Positions 8,817 through 17,655 of a stretch of 64,000 bases of DNA are shown here, piece after piece. Positions within the stretch are counted from its first letter, which is position 1. Each line of letters starts with the position of its first letter. The translations under genes and the position numbers were made by a program. This stretch comes from Bacillus sp. FJAT-14578 (GTDB lineage: Bacteria > Bacillota > Bacilli > Bacillales > Bacillaceae_H): contig NZ_AYSE01000004.1 in NCBI RefSeq assembly GCF_000504165.1, positions 248,001 through 312,000 on the forward strand, read 5' to 3'. The notes under the pieces are model-generated. The model was given only the letters and a program-made list of their open reading frames with translations. It was not told the DNA's origin and made no database searches.

Positions 8817-9977
8817 ATGAATATCCATGAGTATCAAGGGAAAGAACTCCTTAGAAAATATGGGGTAGCAGTTCCGAACGGTCGAGTGGCTTTTACAGTA
8901 GAAGAAGCAGTAGAAGCGGCGAAGGAACTAGGTTCTGAGGTGTGCGTTGTCAAAGCACAAATTCATGCAGGGGGCCGCGGTAAAGCCGGTGGTGTAAAAG
9001 TCGCAAAGAACTTAGATGAAGTTCGTACATATGCTCACGAAATCTTAGGGAAGACGCTTGTGACTCACCAAACAGGTCCGGAAGGAAAAGAAGTTAAGCG
9101 TTTACTTATTGAAGAAGGCTGTGATATTCAAAAAGAATATTACATCGGTTTAGTATTAGACCGTGCCACGTCACGCGTTGTCATGATGGCATCGGAAGAA
9201 GGCGGAACGGAAATTGAAGAAGTAGCGGCTGAAACGCCTGAAAAAATCTTTAAAGAAGTGATTGATCCGGTCGTTGGATTACAAGGCTTCCAGGCTCGCA
9301 GACTAGCTTTCAATATTAACATTCCAAAAGAATTGGTGGGACAAGCCGTTAAATTCATGATGGGCTTATACCAAGCATTTGTGGAAAAAGATTGTTCCAT
9401 TGCAGAAATTAACCCGCTCGTTACAACAGGAGATGGGAAAGTCATGGCGCTTGATGCCAAATTGAACTTTGATTCAAATGCACTCTATCGTCAAAAAGAC
9501 GTATTAGAATATCGTGATTTAGAAGAAGAAGATCCAAAAGAAATCGAAGCTTCTAAATATGATTTAAGTTATATTTCATTAGATGGAAACATCGGTTGTA
9601 TGGTCAATGGTGCCGGCCTGGCGATGGCTACAATGGATATCATTAAACATTACGGCGGAGAACCTGCTAACTTCTTGGATGTAGGCGGCGGTGCGACAGC
9701 TGAAAAAGTAACGGAAGCGTTCAAGATTATTCTTTCAGATCAAAATGTAAAAGGAATTTTCGTCAATATCTTTGGCGGCATCATGAAATGTGATGTCATT
9801 GCCCAAGGTGTGGTGGAAGCGACAAAGCAAGTAGGCTTAGAGATTCCATTAGTGGTTCGCTTAGAGGGAACAAATGTTGAGCTAGGGAAGAAAATTTTAC
9901 AAGAATCCGGCTTAAATATCACAGCTGCTGAATCTATGGCAGACGGCGCACAAAAAATTGTTTCACTCGTAGGATAA
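8817..9977 (+). CDS. sucC: Succinyl-CoA synthetase beta subunit (ADP-forming)
   Basis: A 386-residue protein of normal family length. The N-terminal ATP-grasp domain is recognisable from [32 protein letters not shown] and [11 protein letters not shown]; the C-terminal CoA-ligase flavodoxin-like domain carries [14 protein letters not shown] and [13 protein letters not shown]. With SucD it interconverts succinyl-CoA and succinate with substrate-level ATP synthesis in the TCA cycle. The start at 8817 follows AGGAGG; the in-frame codon 18 bp upstream is inside the Shine-Dalgarno region. sucD follows after 18 bp. Confidence 0.97.
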   Translation: MNIHEYQGKELLRKYGVAVPNGRVAFTVEEAVEAAKELGSEVCVVKAQIHAGGRGKAGGVKVAKNLDEVRTYAHEILGKTLVTHQTGPEGKEVKRLLIEEGCDIQKEYYIGLVLDRATSRVVMMASEEGGTEIEEVAAETPEKIFKEVIDPVVGLQGFQARRLAFNINIPKELVGQAVKFMMGLYQAFVEKDCSIAEINPLVTTGDGKVMALDAKLNFDSNALYRQKDVLEYRDLEEEDPKEIEASKYDLSYISLDGNIGCMVNGAGLAMATMDIIKHYGGEPANFLDVGGGATAEKVTEAFKIILSDQNVKGIFVNIFGGIMKCDVIAQGVVEATKQVGLEIPLVVRLEGTNVELGKKILQESGLNITAAESMADGAQKIVSLVG

Positions 9978-9995
9978 GAAAGGCAGGGACTATTG

Positions 9996-10898
9996 ATGAG
10001 CGTGTTTATTAATCAAGATACAAAAGTTATTGTCCAAGGAATCACGGGTTCAACCGCTTTATTCCATACAAAACAAATGCTGGAGTACGGTACCAAAATC
10101 GTAGGCGGTACTTCCCCAGGAAAAGGCGGCACGGAAGTAGAAGGCGTACCGGTTTTCAATACGGTGGCTGAAGCAGTCGAAAAAACAGGTGCCAATGCTT
10201 CTGTCATTTATGTTCCGGCTCCATTTGCCGCAGATGCGATTTTAGAAGCGGTAGACGCTGAATTGGATTTAGTCATTTGTATCACCGAACACATTCCAGT
10301 ATTGGATATGGTGAAAGTGAAACGTTATATGGAAGGAAAACGTACGCGCCTTGTAGGACCTAACTGCCCGGGTGTCATTACACCGGAAGAGTGTAAAATC
10401 GGGATCATGCCAGGCTACATTCATACAAAAGGCCATGTAGGGGTGGTGTCACGCTCTGGTACGTTAACATATGAAGCGGTTCATCAGTTAACAGAAGCGG
10501 GAATCGGCCAATCGACAGCGGTTGGGATCGGCGGGGATCCTGTGAACGGCACCAACTTCATCGATGTATTAAAAGCGTTTAACGAAGATGAAGACACGTA
10601 TGCGGTCATCATGATCGGTGAAATCGGCGGAACAGCGGAAGAGGAAGCGGCTGAATGGGTAAAAGCAAACATGACGAAGCCGGTTGTCGGCTTCATCGGC
10701 GGTCAAACAGCCCCTCCAGGCAAACGCATGGGCCATGCAGGCGCGATTATTTCCGGCGGTAAAGGGACGGCTGCCGAAAAAATTAAAACGATGAACGAAT
10801 GCGGCATCAAAGTGGCTGATACACCTTCTGTCATGGGGGAAACCTTAATTTCCGTTTTAAAAGAAAAAGGGCTTTACGAGTCTTGCAAAACACACTAA
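9996..10898 (+). CDS. sucD: Succinyl-CoA synthetase alpha subunit
   Basis: A 300-residue protein with the Rossmann CoA-binding domain at the N-terminus ([27 protein letters not shown]) and the phosphorylated histidine H247 in [13 protein letters not shown]. It completes the SucCD heterodimer. The ATG at 9996 is chosen over the TTG three bases upstream. Its sequence is more GC-rich in places than its neighbours, but nothing is missing. Confidence 0.97.
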   Translation: MSVFINQDTKVIVQGITGSTALFHTKQMLEYGTKIVGGTSPGKGGTEVEGVPVFNTVAEAVEKTGANASVIYVPAPFAADAILEAVDAELDLVICITEHIPVLDMVKVKRYMEGKRTRLVGPNCPGVITPEECKIGIMPGYIHTKGHVGVVSRSGTLTYEAVHQLTEAGIGQSTAVGIGGDPVNGTNFIDVLKAFNEDEDTYAVIMIGEIGGTAEEEAAEWVKANMTKPVVGFIGGQTAPPGKRMGHAGAIISGGKGTAAEKIKTMNECGIKVADTPSVMGETLISVLKEKGLYESCKTH

Positions 10899-11064
10899 AA
10901 AGCAATGAATGATTGGCATAAGAAGTGAGAGATTACTAGCTCAGATCTATTGGGAAATTTATATAATAACTATAAATACCGAAATTTGTTGTGTGTTATA
11001 AAGCAACTTTTTGGTCTAGCATTATAACAATGAGTTCGGACAAGCAATCGAGGAGGCAGTCATT

Positions 11065-12336
11065 ATGACACAAGGAGAAAAAATAACCGTAACAAACGGC
11101 GTATTGAATGTACCAAATCATCCTATCATTCCATTTATTGAAGGTGATGGAACGGGTCCAGATATTTGGGCATCCGCTTCACGTGTATTGGAAGCCGCTG
11201 TTGAAAAAGCGTATGAAGGTGAAAAGAAAATTGTTTGGAAAGAAGTGTTGGCTGGAGAAAAGGCGTTCAACCAAACGGGTGAATGGCTTCCTGCGGAAAC
11301 ATTGGATGTAATTCGTGAATACATAATCGGGATTAAAGGCCCGCTTACAACTCCTGTCGGCGGGGGCATCCGTTCATTGAATGTTGCGCTGCGCCAAGAG
11401 CTAGATTTATTCGTATGTCTTCGTCCTGTCCGCTATTTTGAAGGCGTACCTTCTCCTGTTAAGCGACCTGAAGACACTGATATGGTCATTTTCCGTGAAA
11501 ATACGGAAGATATTTATGCAGGTATCGAGTATGCGAAAGGAACAGAAGCGGTAGAAAAGGTGATCAACTTCCTGCAACAGGAAATGGGTGTCAATAAAAT
11601 CCGCTTCCCTGAAACATCCGGTATTGGAATCAAGCCTATTTCAGAAGAGGGAACGAAACGTCTCGTTCGCGCAACGATTAATTATGCGATCAACGAAGGC
11701 AGAAAATCGGTAACACTTGTGCACAAAGGAAACATCATGAAGTTCACAGAAGGCGCCTTCAAAAACTGGGGCTATGAAGTAGCAGAGGAAGAGTTCGGTG
11801 ATAAAGTGTTCACATGGGCTGAATACGATCGCATCGTGGAAGCCGAAGGGAAAGAAGCGGCTGACACAGCGCAGGCGGAAGCGGAAGCGGCAGGCAAAAT
11901 TATCGTAAAGGACTCCATTGCAGACATTTTCTTGCAGCAAATTTTAACTCGTCCGCGCGAATTTGACGTAGTGGCTACAATGAACTTGAACGGCGACTAC
12001 ATCTCTGATGCATTAGCTGCACAAGTTGGCGGAATCGGTATCGCTCCAGGTGCAAACATCAACTATGAAACGGGACATGCGATTTTCGAAGCGACTCATG
12101 GAACTGCACCGAAATATGCGGGCCTTGATAAAGTAAACCCATCTTCTGTCATTCTTTCAGGCGTATTATTGCTTGAACATCTTGGCTGGCATGAAGCGGC
12201 GAAACTTGTGACGGCGGCAATGGAAAAAGCGATTGCTTCTAAAGTTGTTACTTACGACTTCGCTCGTCTAATGGACGGGGCGACAGAAGTAAAATGTTCT
12301 GCATTTGGCGATGCGTTAATTCAAAATATGGGCTAA
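11065..12336 (+). CDS. icd: NADP-dependent isocitrate dehydrogenase
   Basis: A 423-residue enzyme converting isocitrate to 2-oxoglutarate. Visible motifs are [12 protein letters not shown], the substrate/phosphorylation loop [13 protein letters not shown] (S104), [16 protein letters not shown] and the coenzyme region [19 protein letters not shown]. Bacilli usually keep icd (citC) in a citZ-icd-mdh operon; here it stands alone, 166 bp after sucD and closed by its own terminator. The 166-bp gap contains AT-rich promoter-like sequence but no site I can assign with confidence. Start after GAGGAGG. Confidence 0.97.
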   Translation: MTQGEKITVTNGVLNVPNHPIIPFIEGDGTGPDIWASASRVLEAAVEKAYEGEKKIVWKEVLAGEKAFNQTGEWLPAETLDVIREYIIGIKGPLTTPVGGGIRSLNVALRQELDLFVCLRPVRYFEGVPSPVKRPEDTDMVIFRENTEDIYAGIEYAKGTEAVEKVINFLQQEMGVNKIRFPETSGIGIKPISEEGTKRLVRATINYAINEGRKSVTLVHKGNIMKFTEGAFKNWGYEVAEEEFGDKVFTWAEYDRIVEAEGKEAADTAQAEAEAAGKIIVKDSIADIFLQQILTRPREFDVVATMNLNGDYISDALAAQVGGIGIAPGANINYETGHAIFEATHGTAPKYAGLDKVNPSSVILSGVLLLEHLGWHEAAKLVTAAMEKAIASKVVTYDFARLMDGATEVKCSAFGDALIQNMG

Positions 12337-12392
12337 TCTCTCGTTTAGCCTAAAATGGTTTTAAGGGCTATAATGTATACTAGGTTTCTCAC

Positions 12393-12437
12393 AAAAAGCT
12401 GCCAAGCGCTTCTACCATAAGCCTTGCAGTTTTTTGT
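12393..12437 (+). terminator. Probable icd terminator
   Basis: AAAAAGCTGC..AAGCGCTT pairs with AAGCCTTGCAGTTTTTT, with two single-base bulges and a T run. Confidence 0.6.
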
Positions 12438-12543
12438 GCTTCTTCAGTGTTTCCTTGTGATCAAGACAGTGAGGAAAGGTCTATTCTTGTTCTATTAGTT
12501 GAAATATCGACTTTACCTTACATTACGAAAGAAGGTTTGAATC

Positions 12544-13668
12544 ATGCTCCATTCGTCTAGCAGGACTGATTCGCTCAGACTAATTGAAACGATTCTTATT
12601 GCTTTCGCGGGAGGAGAAATATTTACAGTGATGCATTTTCCGCTCGCGTGGATGCTGGGGCCGTTGACTGCCGTCCTTTTCTGGCAGGTAATGACAAAAC
12701 GCAAGCTGTATTGGCCGGTTGGCTGCCGCAATGGTGGCCAATTATTGCTGGGTTACAGTATGGGTCTATCTTTTACGGCCCAAAGTGCCCGTCAAATCGT
12801 TGCCCAGCTGCCCTCCATGTTTTTTTCGACTGTTTTAATGATTAGTTTCGGTTTAGCCGTTGCTTATTTCATGTCCCGCTATACCGGCATTAACTTGCCT
12901 AGCAGCGTGATGGGGACTACCCCTGGCGGCTTGTCGCAAATGGTTTTGTTAAGTGAAGAAATAAAAGGGGCTGAACCGACCATTGTTACGTTCATGCAAA
13001 CCATTCGAATGCTCACGGTTGTTTTTATGGTTCCGTCCCTCGCTATACACGGCTTGTCTGGATCTGCCAGTGAAATCCCTATGCCCATGGAGGTTTCTGC
13101 CGGGGGCTCATCGGCCGGCTTTTCCATACCGAGCGTTCTGATTGTCGCTGTAACCGTGTTAGTCGTTGCTGTCCTGGCAGCAAAGTATAGGTTTCCAACG
13201 CCGTGGATTCTCGGTCCGCTCATTACGTCCGCTGTTTTCACCGTAGCCGGATGGGCACCGCCGCATCTGCCGCAGGAACTAATTATTGCCGCTCAGTGCA
13301 GCCTTGGTATTTATTTGGGGCTTGGCATTAAGTTTAACACGCTTGGCAACTGGCGGCGCCTCCTGCCATTTTCGCTTGCAGCGGGTATTTCCATTGTCGC
13401 TTTTGCTCTTGTCATTGCGTATGTGCTAAACCTGATTTATCCTATGAATCTCGTTACGGCTTTTCTAAGCATAGCTCCGGGTGGACTTCCTGAAATGGGA
13501 GTGACCGCCCATATGGTCAATGCTGATGTTTCCATGGTCGCTGCCTACCAGCTATTCAGAGTCTTTTTCATTCTCTTTATTGTTCCTTTTATATTAAGAC
13601 GGATATTCGGCAAAAACGATCAATCATTTAAGCAAATACAAAACAAAGTAACAAGCAGCATTCGGTGA
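12544..13668 (+). CDS. AbrB-family (PF05145-type) membrane protein
   Basis: A 374-residue hydrophobic protein with about ten membrane segments arranged as two homologous halves. Each half contains a short loop motif: GTTPGGLSQMVLLSEE near residue 123 and SIAPGGLPEMGVTAHM near 313. This is the family often misannotated as ammonia monooxygenase or AbrB regulator; it is a predicted transporter, not a DNA-binding protein. Substrate is unknown. It directly precedes the AtuA/DUF4387 pair on the same strand, so it could carry that pathway's substrate, although a strong hairpin separates them. Confidence 0.85.
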   Translation: MLHSSSRTDSLRLIETILIAFAGGEIFTVMHFPLAWMLGPLTAVLFWQVMTKRKLYWPVGCRNGGQLLLGYSMGLSFTAQSARQIVAQLPSMFFSTVLMISFGLAVAYFMSRYTGINLPSSVMGTTPGGLSQMVLLSEEIKGAEPTIVTFMQTIRMLTVVFMVPSLAIHGLSGSASEIPMPMEVSAGGSSAGFSIPSVLIVAVTVLVVAVLAAKYRFPTPWILGPLITSAVFTVAGWAPPHLPQELIIAAQCSLGIYLGLGIKFNTLGNWRRLLPFSLAAGISIVAFALVIAYVLNLIYPMNLVTAFLSIAPGGLPEMGVTAHMVNADVSMVAAYQLFRVFFILFIVPFILRRIFGKNDQSFKQIQNKVTSSIR

Positions 13669-13730
13669 TTTACTATTTTCATCATAAGCCGCTGCAAGAG
13701 TTTTAATGTCGCTTAGTAACGGCTTTTGCA

Positions 13731-13774
13731 TAAAGAATGGGACATGGATAACTTTATCCATGTCCCATTCTTTA
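13731..13774. terminator. Perfect 21-bp hairpin with a two-base loop
   Basis: Left arm 13731-13751, loop CT, right arm 13754-13774, no mismatch. The core AATGGGACATGGAT resembles the hairpin at 2574-2614. The T run after it is weak; it probably ends the AbrB-family gene transcript. Confidence 0.75.
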
Positions 13775-13927
13775 TGGTTTTTATACACAGAATGAAACAT
13801 ATTATTTTTAATTTGATTAAATTTCATAATCTATGAATGCTAATTATGTTGCTGTTACAATGATACAGCAAACATGGTTTTTCATCTTAGGGGGATGCGA
13901 AAAACAAGACAAATAGGGGATGGGAAA

Positions 13928-15289
13928 ATGAAAGAAGAGATTAAAATTTTAACACCGGCAGGGATGCTTGGTTACGGCTTTCCTATTGATTTGTTTCAAA
14001 AAGGGGTAGAGATGGATCCTGATGTTATTGTAATTGACTCAGGCTCAACGGACAGCGGACCGCACAAACTTGGTTTAGGGTCTATGACGTGTTCCCGTGA
14101 AGCATATTATAAGGATCTTTCCTTTATGCTTGAAGCAGGCTATGAAAAGAAAATTCCGATATTTATCAGCTCGGCGGGCGGAGATGGCACGAATGACCAT
14201 GTAGATGCCTTTATCGACATTATTAGCGATATATCGAAGGGAAAGGGCTATCACTTCAAAATTGCGGCTATCTATAGTGATGTAGAAAAAGAGTATGCTG
14301 TACAACAAATCCAAGACGGTAAAGTGGCTCCGTGTGGACCGGTAAAACCCCTTACAGCAGAAGAAGTGCTTGCTGCCACTAATATCGTTGCTCAAATGGG
14401 GGTAGAGCCTTATTTAAAAGTGTTGGAAGAACATGAAGACATCGATATCATCATCTCTGGTCGAGCGTACGATCCTGTACCATTTGCAGCGCTTGGAATA
14501 AAAGAAGGATTTGATCCGGGTTTATGCTGGCATATGGGGAAAGTGATGGAATGTGGAGCTATTTGTGCCGAACCTTCTGGTAAAAGCATTATGGGTATAC
14601 TTAGAAGAGATCATTTTGTGCTAGAGCCATTAAATCCAGCAGAAAAATGTACGGTTTACTCCGTGTCCGCTCACACGTTGTATGAGAAAACACATCCGTA
14701 TATCCTTCCGGGGCCAGGGGGATCGCTGGACTTATCTGAAACGAAGTTTGAACAATTGACAGAGCGCAGTGTTAAAGTATCGGGAAGTAAATTTATCCCG
14801 GCACCCGCTTATACCGTGAAAATGGAAGGCGCCAAACGTGTGGGCTATAGATCCATTTATATAGCAGGTGTGAGGGACCCCATTCTTATCGGGCAAATCG
14901 ATCATGTGATAGCGCACGTTGAACGAACGGTTCAAGAGTATTTCACAGATATTCCAACAGAAAGCTATCAAATGATTTTTCATCAGTTCGGTAAAAATGG
15001 TGTTATGCGTGAATTGGAACCTTTAAAAGATGTCAAGCCTCATGAACTTTGCGTCATCTTGGAAGTGGCTGCCCCTACACAGGAGATGGCAACAGCTATT
15101 TGCAGCAGGGCCAGAACAGAAATGCTGCACTGCCCTTATGAGGGAAGAATGGCAACGGCGGGAAATATTGCCCTTCCTTTTACACCATTGGAAATACCGC
15201 TTGGGGAAGTTTGTAAGTTTAATGTGTATCACTTAATGGAAGTTGAAAACCCAACAGAGCTTTTCCCAATTCAATATGTGGAGGTATAA
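13928..15289 (+). CDS. AtuA-family (acyclic terpene utilisation-like) protein
   Basis: A 453-residue cytoplasmic protein. It has VIVIDSGSTDSGPHKLG near the N-terminus, SSAGGDGTNDHVD near 80, IISGRAYDPVPFAALGI near 170 and GPGGSLDLS near 265, all typical of the AtuA-like family. The name comes from Pseudomonas terpene degradation, but most Gram-positive members are in other contexts and their reaction is not known to me. It is translationally coupled (TAATG overlap) to a DUF4387 protein, a recurrent pairing, which suggests two subunits of one enzyme acting on a small organic acid or its CoA ester. The start at 13928 follows AGGGGATGGG; upstream in-frame ATG codons lack one. Confidence 0.85.
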   Translation: MKEEIKILTPAGMLGYGFPIDLFQKGVEMDPDVIVIDSGSTDSGPHKLGLGSMTCSREAYYKDLSFMLEAGYEKKIPIFISSAGGDGTNDHVDAFIDIISDISKGKGYHFKIAAIYSDVEKEYAVQQIQDGKVAPCGPVKPLTAEEVLAATNIVAQMGVEPYLKVLEEHEDIDIIISGRAYDPVPFAALGIKEGFDPGLCWHMGKVMECGAICAEPSGKSIMGILRRDHFVLEPLNPAEKCTVYSVSAHTLYEKTHPYILPGPGGSLDLSETKFEQLTERSVKVSGSKFIPAPAYTVKMEGAKRVGYRSIYIAGVRDPILIGQIDHVIAHVERTVQEYFTDIPTESYQMIFHQFGKNGVMRELEPLKDVKPHELCVILEVAAPTQEMATAICSRARTEMLHCPYEGRMATAGNIALPFTPLEIPLGEVCKFNVYHLMEVENPTELFPIQYVEV

Positions 15290-15648
15290 TGATGGCGCAA
15301 ATGACAGCAGTAAGAGAAACGACTAAGGTGGCAGCATTAAAGGATATTGCTAAGATTGTTCGAAGTAAAAATGCAGGCCCTTTTGAAATAACGCTGGACA
15401 TTATTTTTAAAAGTAAGGAAGATTACGAAGCGGTAAAAGCGGCAGATATCATCACAAAGGAACTCATTGCCGAGCTATACAGCCTTCCTGTAGAAGAAAT
15501 GATTGCATTTGTTTACTTTGATGCAGCGAACGCTATCAAGGCAACCATTCCAAGGCCAAGAGCCCAAGGCAGTATCGGGGAAACAGATATGCACGCTGCT
15601 CAGCACCATGCACCATTGATGGACATCCAGATTCCTTGGCGAAGTTAA
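15289..15648 (+). CDS. DUF4387 protein, partner of the AtuA-family protein
   Basis: A 119-residue protein with LKDIAKIVRSKNAGPFEITLDI at the N-terminus and IKATIPRPRAQGSIGETDMHAAQ near the C-terminus, the conserved blocks of DUF4387. The ATG shares its A with the stop codon of the previous gene, and GGAGG lies just upstream; the next codon but one (15292) is an alternative start. Function is unknown; stable association with the AtuA-family protein is inferred from coupling. Confidence 0.85.
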   Translation: MMAQMTAVRETTKVAALKDIAKIVRSKNAGPFEITLDIIFKSKEDYEAVKAADIITKELIAELYSLPVEEMIAFVYFDAANAIKATIPRPRAQGSIGETDMHAAQHHAPLMDIQIPWRS

Positions 15649-15725
15649 TGAATAAAATAAAAGAAATGAATTTTATCATTTTTAAAGATTTATTCTTTAC
15701 AATGATCGCCTATTTCTACTACAAT
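15647..15725 (+). promoter_or_regulatory. Shared upstream element, copy 4, upstream of the Mn riboswitch
   Basis: AATGAATAAAATAAAAGAAA followed by TTTACA (15696-15701), 18-base spacer and TACAAT (15720-15725). It lies upstream of a stronger promoter at 15786. Confidence 0.5.
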
Positions 15726-15785
15726 GAACTTGTTAATTAAAATCATCGAGGAATTAAAGAGATTAAAAAATAGACAGAATAGCGA

Positions 15786-15814
15786 TTGACAATTTATTCC
15801 GTCTGTTTTAAAAT
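15786..15814 (+). promoter_or_regulatory. Sigma-A promoter of the riboswitch-terC unit
   Basis: TTGACA (15786-15791), 17-base spacer, TAAAAT (15809-15814). Confidence 0.85.
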
Positions 15815-15837
15815 ACACTTATCATATATAGTACTCA

Positions 15838-15995
15838 CGTGAAGGGGAGTAGCGTCAGGTTCGTCCTGAAACAAAGTCGTCATTCCATGGATTGAACATC
15901 CATCGGCTTTGTTGGCATAATACATATTTATGCTCAGCAAGACCTTTGCCTATTAACGGCAGGGGTCTTTTTGCGTTTTTTAAAGACCTCTGCCG
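15838..15995 (+). promoter_or_regulatory. yybP-ykoY manganese riboswitch with terminator
   Basis: The aptamer shows the conserved words GGGGAGTAGCGTC, AAACAAAGTCGTCATT, CATCGGCTTTGTTGGCA and GCAAGACCTTTGCC, as in the Mn-sensing yybP-ykoY class. The expression platform has GACCTTTGCC (15941-15950) pairing with GGCAGGGGTC (15958-15967), then TTTTT: an intrinsic terminator. A rival stem joins 15957-15970 with 15982-15995 and would exclude the terminator. Mn binding is expected to favour read-through into the terC-family gene. Confidence 0.93.
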
Positions 15996-16130
15996 GCAAC
16001 CGGAAGGGGGATTGGCCCATTTAGATGTGTTTCTTATTATAGTAATCTCTTTAATGAAAAAGGTTCCGCTTTTTTCGCCATCATTTCTTTAGTCTATATA
16101 GTACAAACAATATTTTGAGGAGGAATGGGA

Positions 16131-16838
16131 ATGGAAATTTTAAGTGCAGAGTTTTTATCCGCCCTTTTAGCCATTGTTGTCATTGATTTAGTTCTTGCGG
16201 GGGATAATGCGATTGTTATTGGTCTGGCTGCCAGGAATTTGCCGAAAGATCAGCAAAAGAAAGTCATTATATGGGGGTCAGTTGGTGCGATTTTAATCAG
16301 GGTAGCGGCGACGATGGCTGTCGTTTGGCTTTTGAAAATCCCAGGTTTGCTTTTAGTGGGAGGAGTTCTTTTAGTATTCATCGCTTACAAGCTGCTTGTC
16401 GAAGAAAAAGGCCATGATGTTAAGGCGGGTAACAGCTTTTGGGCGGCAATTAAAACGATTATTATAGCCGATGCGTTAATGGGGCTTGACAACGTATTGG
16501 CTGTTGCAGGAGCTGCACATGGAAACTTTTTGCTTGTTGTGTTAGGATTATTGATTTCTGTACCTGTAGTGATGTGGGGAAGTACATTAATCTTAAAGTG
16601 GGTCGACCGCTTCCCTGTGATTATCACAATTGGTTCTGCTGTATTGGCCTGGACGGCTTCAAAAATGATTGTGGGCGAACCGTTTATGCATGACTTTTTT
16701 GCAAATGATTTCATCAAATACGGATTTGAGGCATTGGTCGTTGTTGCAGTAGTGGGAGCCGGGAAATGGAAACAGGCAAAAATGGCACAGCAAGGGCACG
16801 CAGAAGAAGAGGTATTGCAAAAGGTCCAGTCTCAATAA
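16131..16838 (+). CDS. TerC-family membrane protein (YjbE/YkoY group)
   Basis: A 235-residue integral membrane protein with seven predicted segments. Conserved acidic intramembrane motifs DLVLAGDNAIVIGL (near residue 18) and IIADALMGLDNVLAVAGA (near 108) identify the TerC family. Members controlled by this riboswitch in B. subtilis take part in Mn export or metal loading of secreted proteins. The ATG at 16131 is preferred to the ATG at 16125 because GAGGAGG ends only one base before the latter. No terminator is obvious immediately after it. Confidence 0.9.
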   Translation: MEILSAEFLSALLAIVVIDLVLAGDNAIVIGLAARNLPKDQQKKVIIWGSVGAILIRVAATMAVVWLLKIPGLLLVGGVLLVFIAYKLLVEEKGHDVKAGNSFWAAIKTIIIADALMGLDNVLAVAGAAHGNFLLVVLGLLISVPVVMWGSTLILKWVDRFPVIITIGSAVLAWTASKMIVGEPFMHDFFANDFIKYGFEALVVVAVVGAGKWKQAKMAQQGHAEEEVLQKVQSQ

Positions 16839-17099
16839 TGACCGGCGAGCTTACCGAATGTTTTAAAGGAAACTGATACCGAGAGTCTTTCGATGATGCG
16901 ATAAAAATGAAATAAAGGCAATTTTATGAACGTTGCTTTTACATGCTTTACATGTAGAGGCGAAATGGATTAGAATGACTGAGGTAAAGAAAATTAGTTT
17001 GTTAGAATATGGAAAACGAACTCCGCTTGTTAATTTAATAGAAGGATATGATATTCAGTTTGCGGAGAAAAAACGGAAAATAAATGGAGGCAATATTAT

Positions 17100-17258
17100 A
17101 TGTGGGTAATCACATTGTATTCAAAAGGGAACACGACGATGTTTGAGTATGACACAGAAGCCGGAGCGAAAGAAGCATTTCAAAAAATGGAGGGGTGCAA
17201 AATCCTTTCACAAGTTGTTTACTATAATGACGAGTGTTTCTCTGATTTCGCATATTAA
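17100..17258 (+). CDS. 52-residue MWVIT-family small protein, copy 2
   Basis: Starts MWVITLYSKGNTTMFEYDTE and contains EGCKILSQVVYYND, ending in a tail unlike its paralogues (ECFSDFAY). Same length as the copies at 8285 and 57897. GGAGG lies ten bases before the ATG. It is most similar to copy 1 (SKGNT, GCKILSQVVY). The 261-bp gap upstream holds no other gene I can see. Closed by a strong terminator; function unknown. Confidence 0.8.
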   Translation: MWVITLYSKGNTTMFEYDTEAGAKEAFQKMEGCKILSQVVYYNDECFSDFAY

Positions 17259-17280
17259 TATTGTTTACTGAATCATAAAA

Positions 17281-17325
17281 AAAGGCAGATGGGAAGGTAT
17301 TTCACCTTCCCATCTGCCTTTTTTT
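17281..17325 (+). terminator. Strong terminator after the 17100 small gene
   Basis: 18-bp perfect stem (17281-17298 with 17304-17321) followed by T residues. Confidence 0.93.
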
Positions 17326-17387
17326 ATATATTCTACACATCTTCATTCTATTGAGAGACATTTAAAATGTGTGATTCAGGTAACTTG

Positions 17388-17507
17388 AATCGGCCCTCAA
17401 GGGTTCACCTAAGCGGATGGCGCCAACCCCGAAAGAGGGAGTGACAGCCGCTTAGGTCTAGGAAATTCGGCATGGACGTTCTTTGGTCATACCGAATTTT
17501 CTAAATT
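17388..17507 (+). ncRNA. Candidate structured RNA of unknown class
   Basis: Noticeably GC-rich in an AT-rich gap. ACCTAAGCGG (17407-17416) pairs perfectly with CCGCTTAGGT (17448-17457), enclosing GGCGCC and CCCCGAAAGAGGG. A second stem pairs GGAAATTCGG.. with ..CCGAATTTTCT (about 17461-17502). It lies after a terminator and before the hutP promoter, so it is not part of the hutP mRNA leader as I read it. I do not recognise a known riboswitch class in it, and no coding frame is convincing. Confidence 0.4.
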
Positions 17508-17578
17508 GATATATAGTTTAGTCCTTTATTTCACTGCTATAGCGCCTCGCTAACTTTGTAAAATGTGGTAAAAAAATA

Positions 17579-17608
17579 TTGACTGAATGTCATATACGAG
17601 CTTACAAT
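17579..17608 (+). promoter_or_regulatory. Probable hut operon promoter
   Basis: TTGACT (17579-17584), 18-base spacer, TACAAT (17603-17608), 47 bp before hutP. Confidence 0.65.
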
Positions 17609-17655
17609 AGTGTTAAGTTATTAGTGAATTTAGAAAATTCAAAAGAGGTAGCATC

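Noticed and set aside
13624..13827. 67-codon minus-strand frame across the 13731 hairpin
   Set aside because: Spans a perfect palindrome and has no plausible start signal.
15892..16092. 66-codon frame between riboswitch and terC-family gene
   Set aside because: It lies within the aptamer and terminator and has no Shine-Dalgarno.
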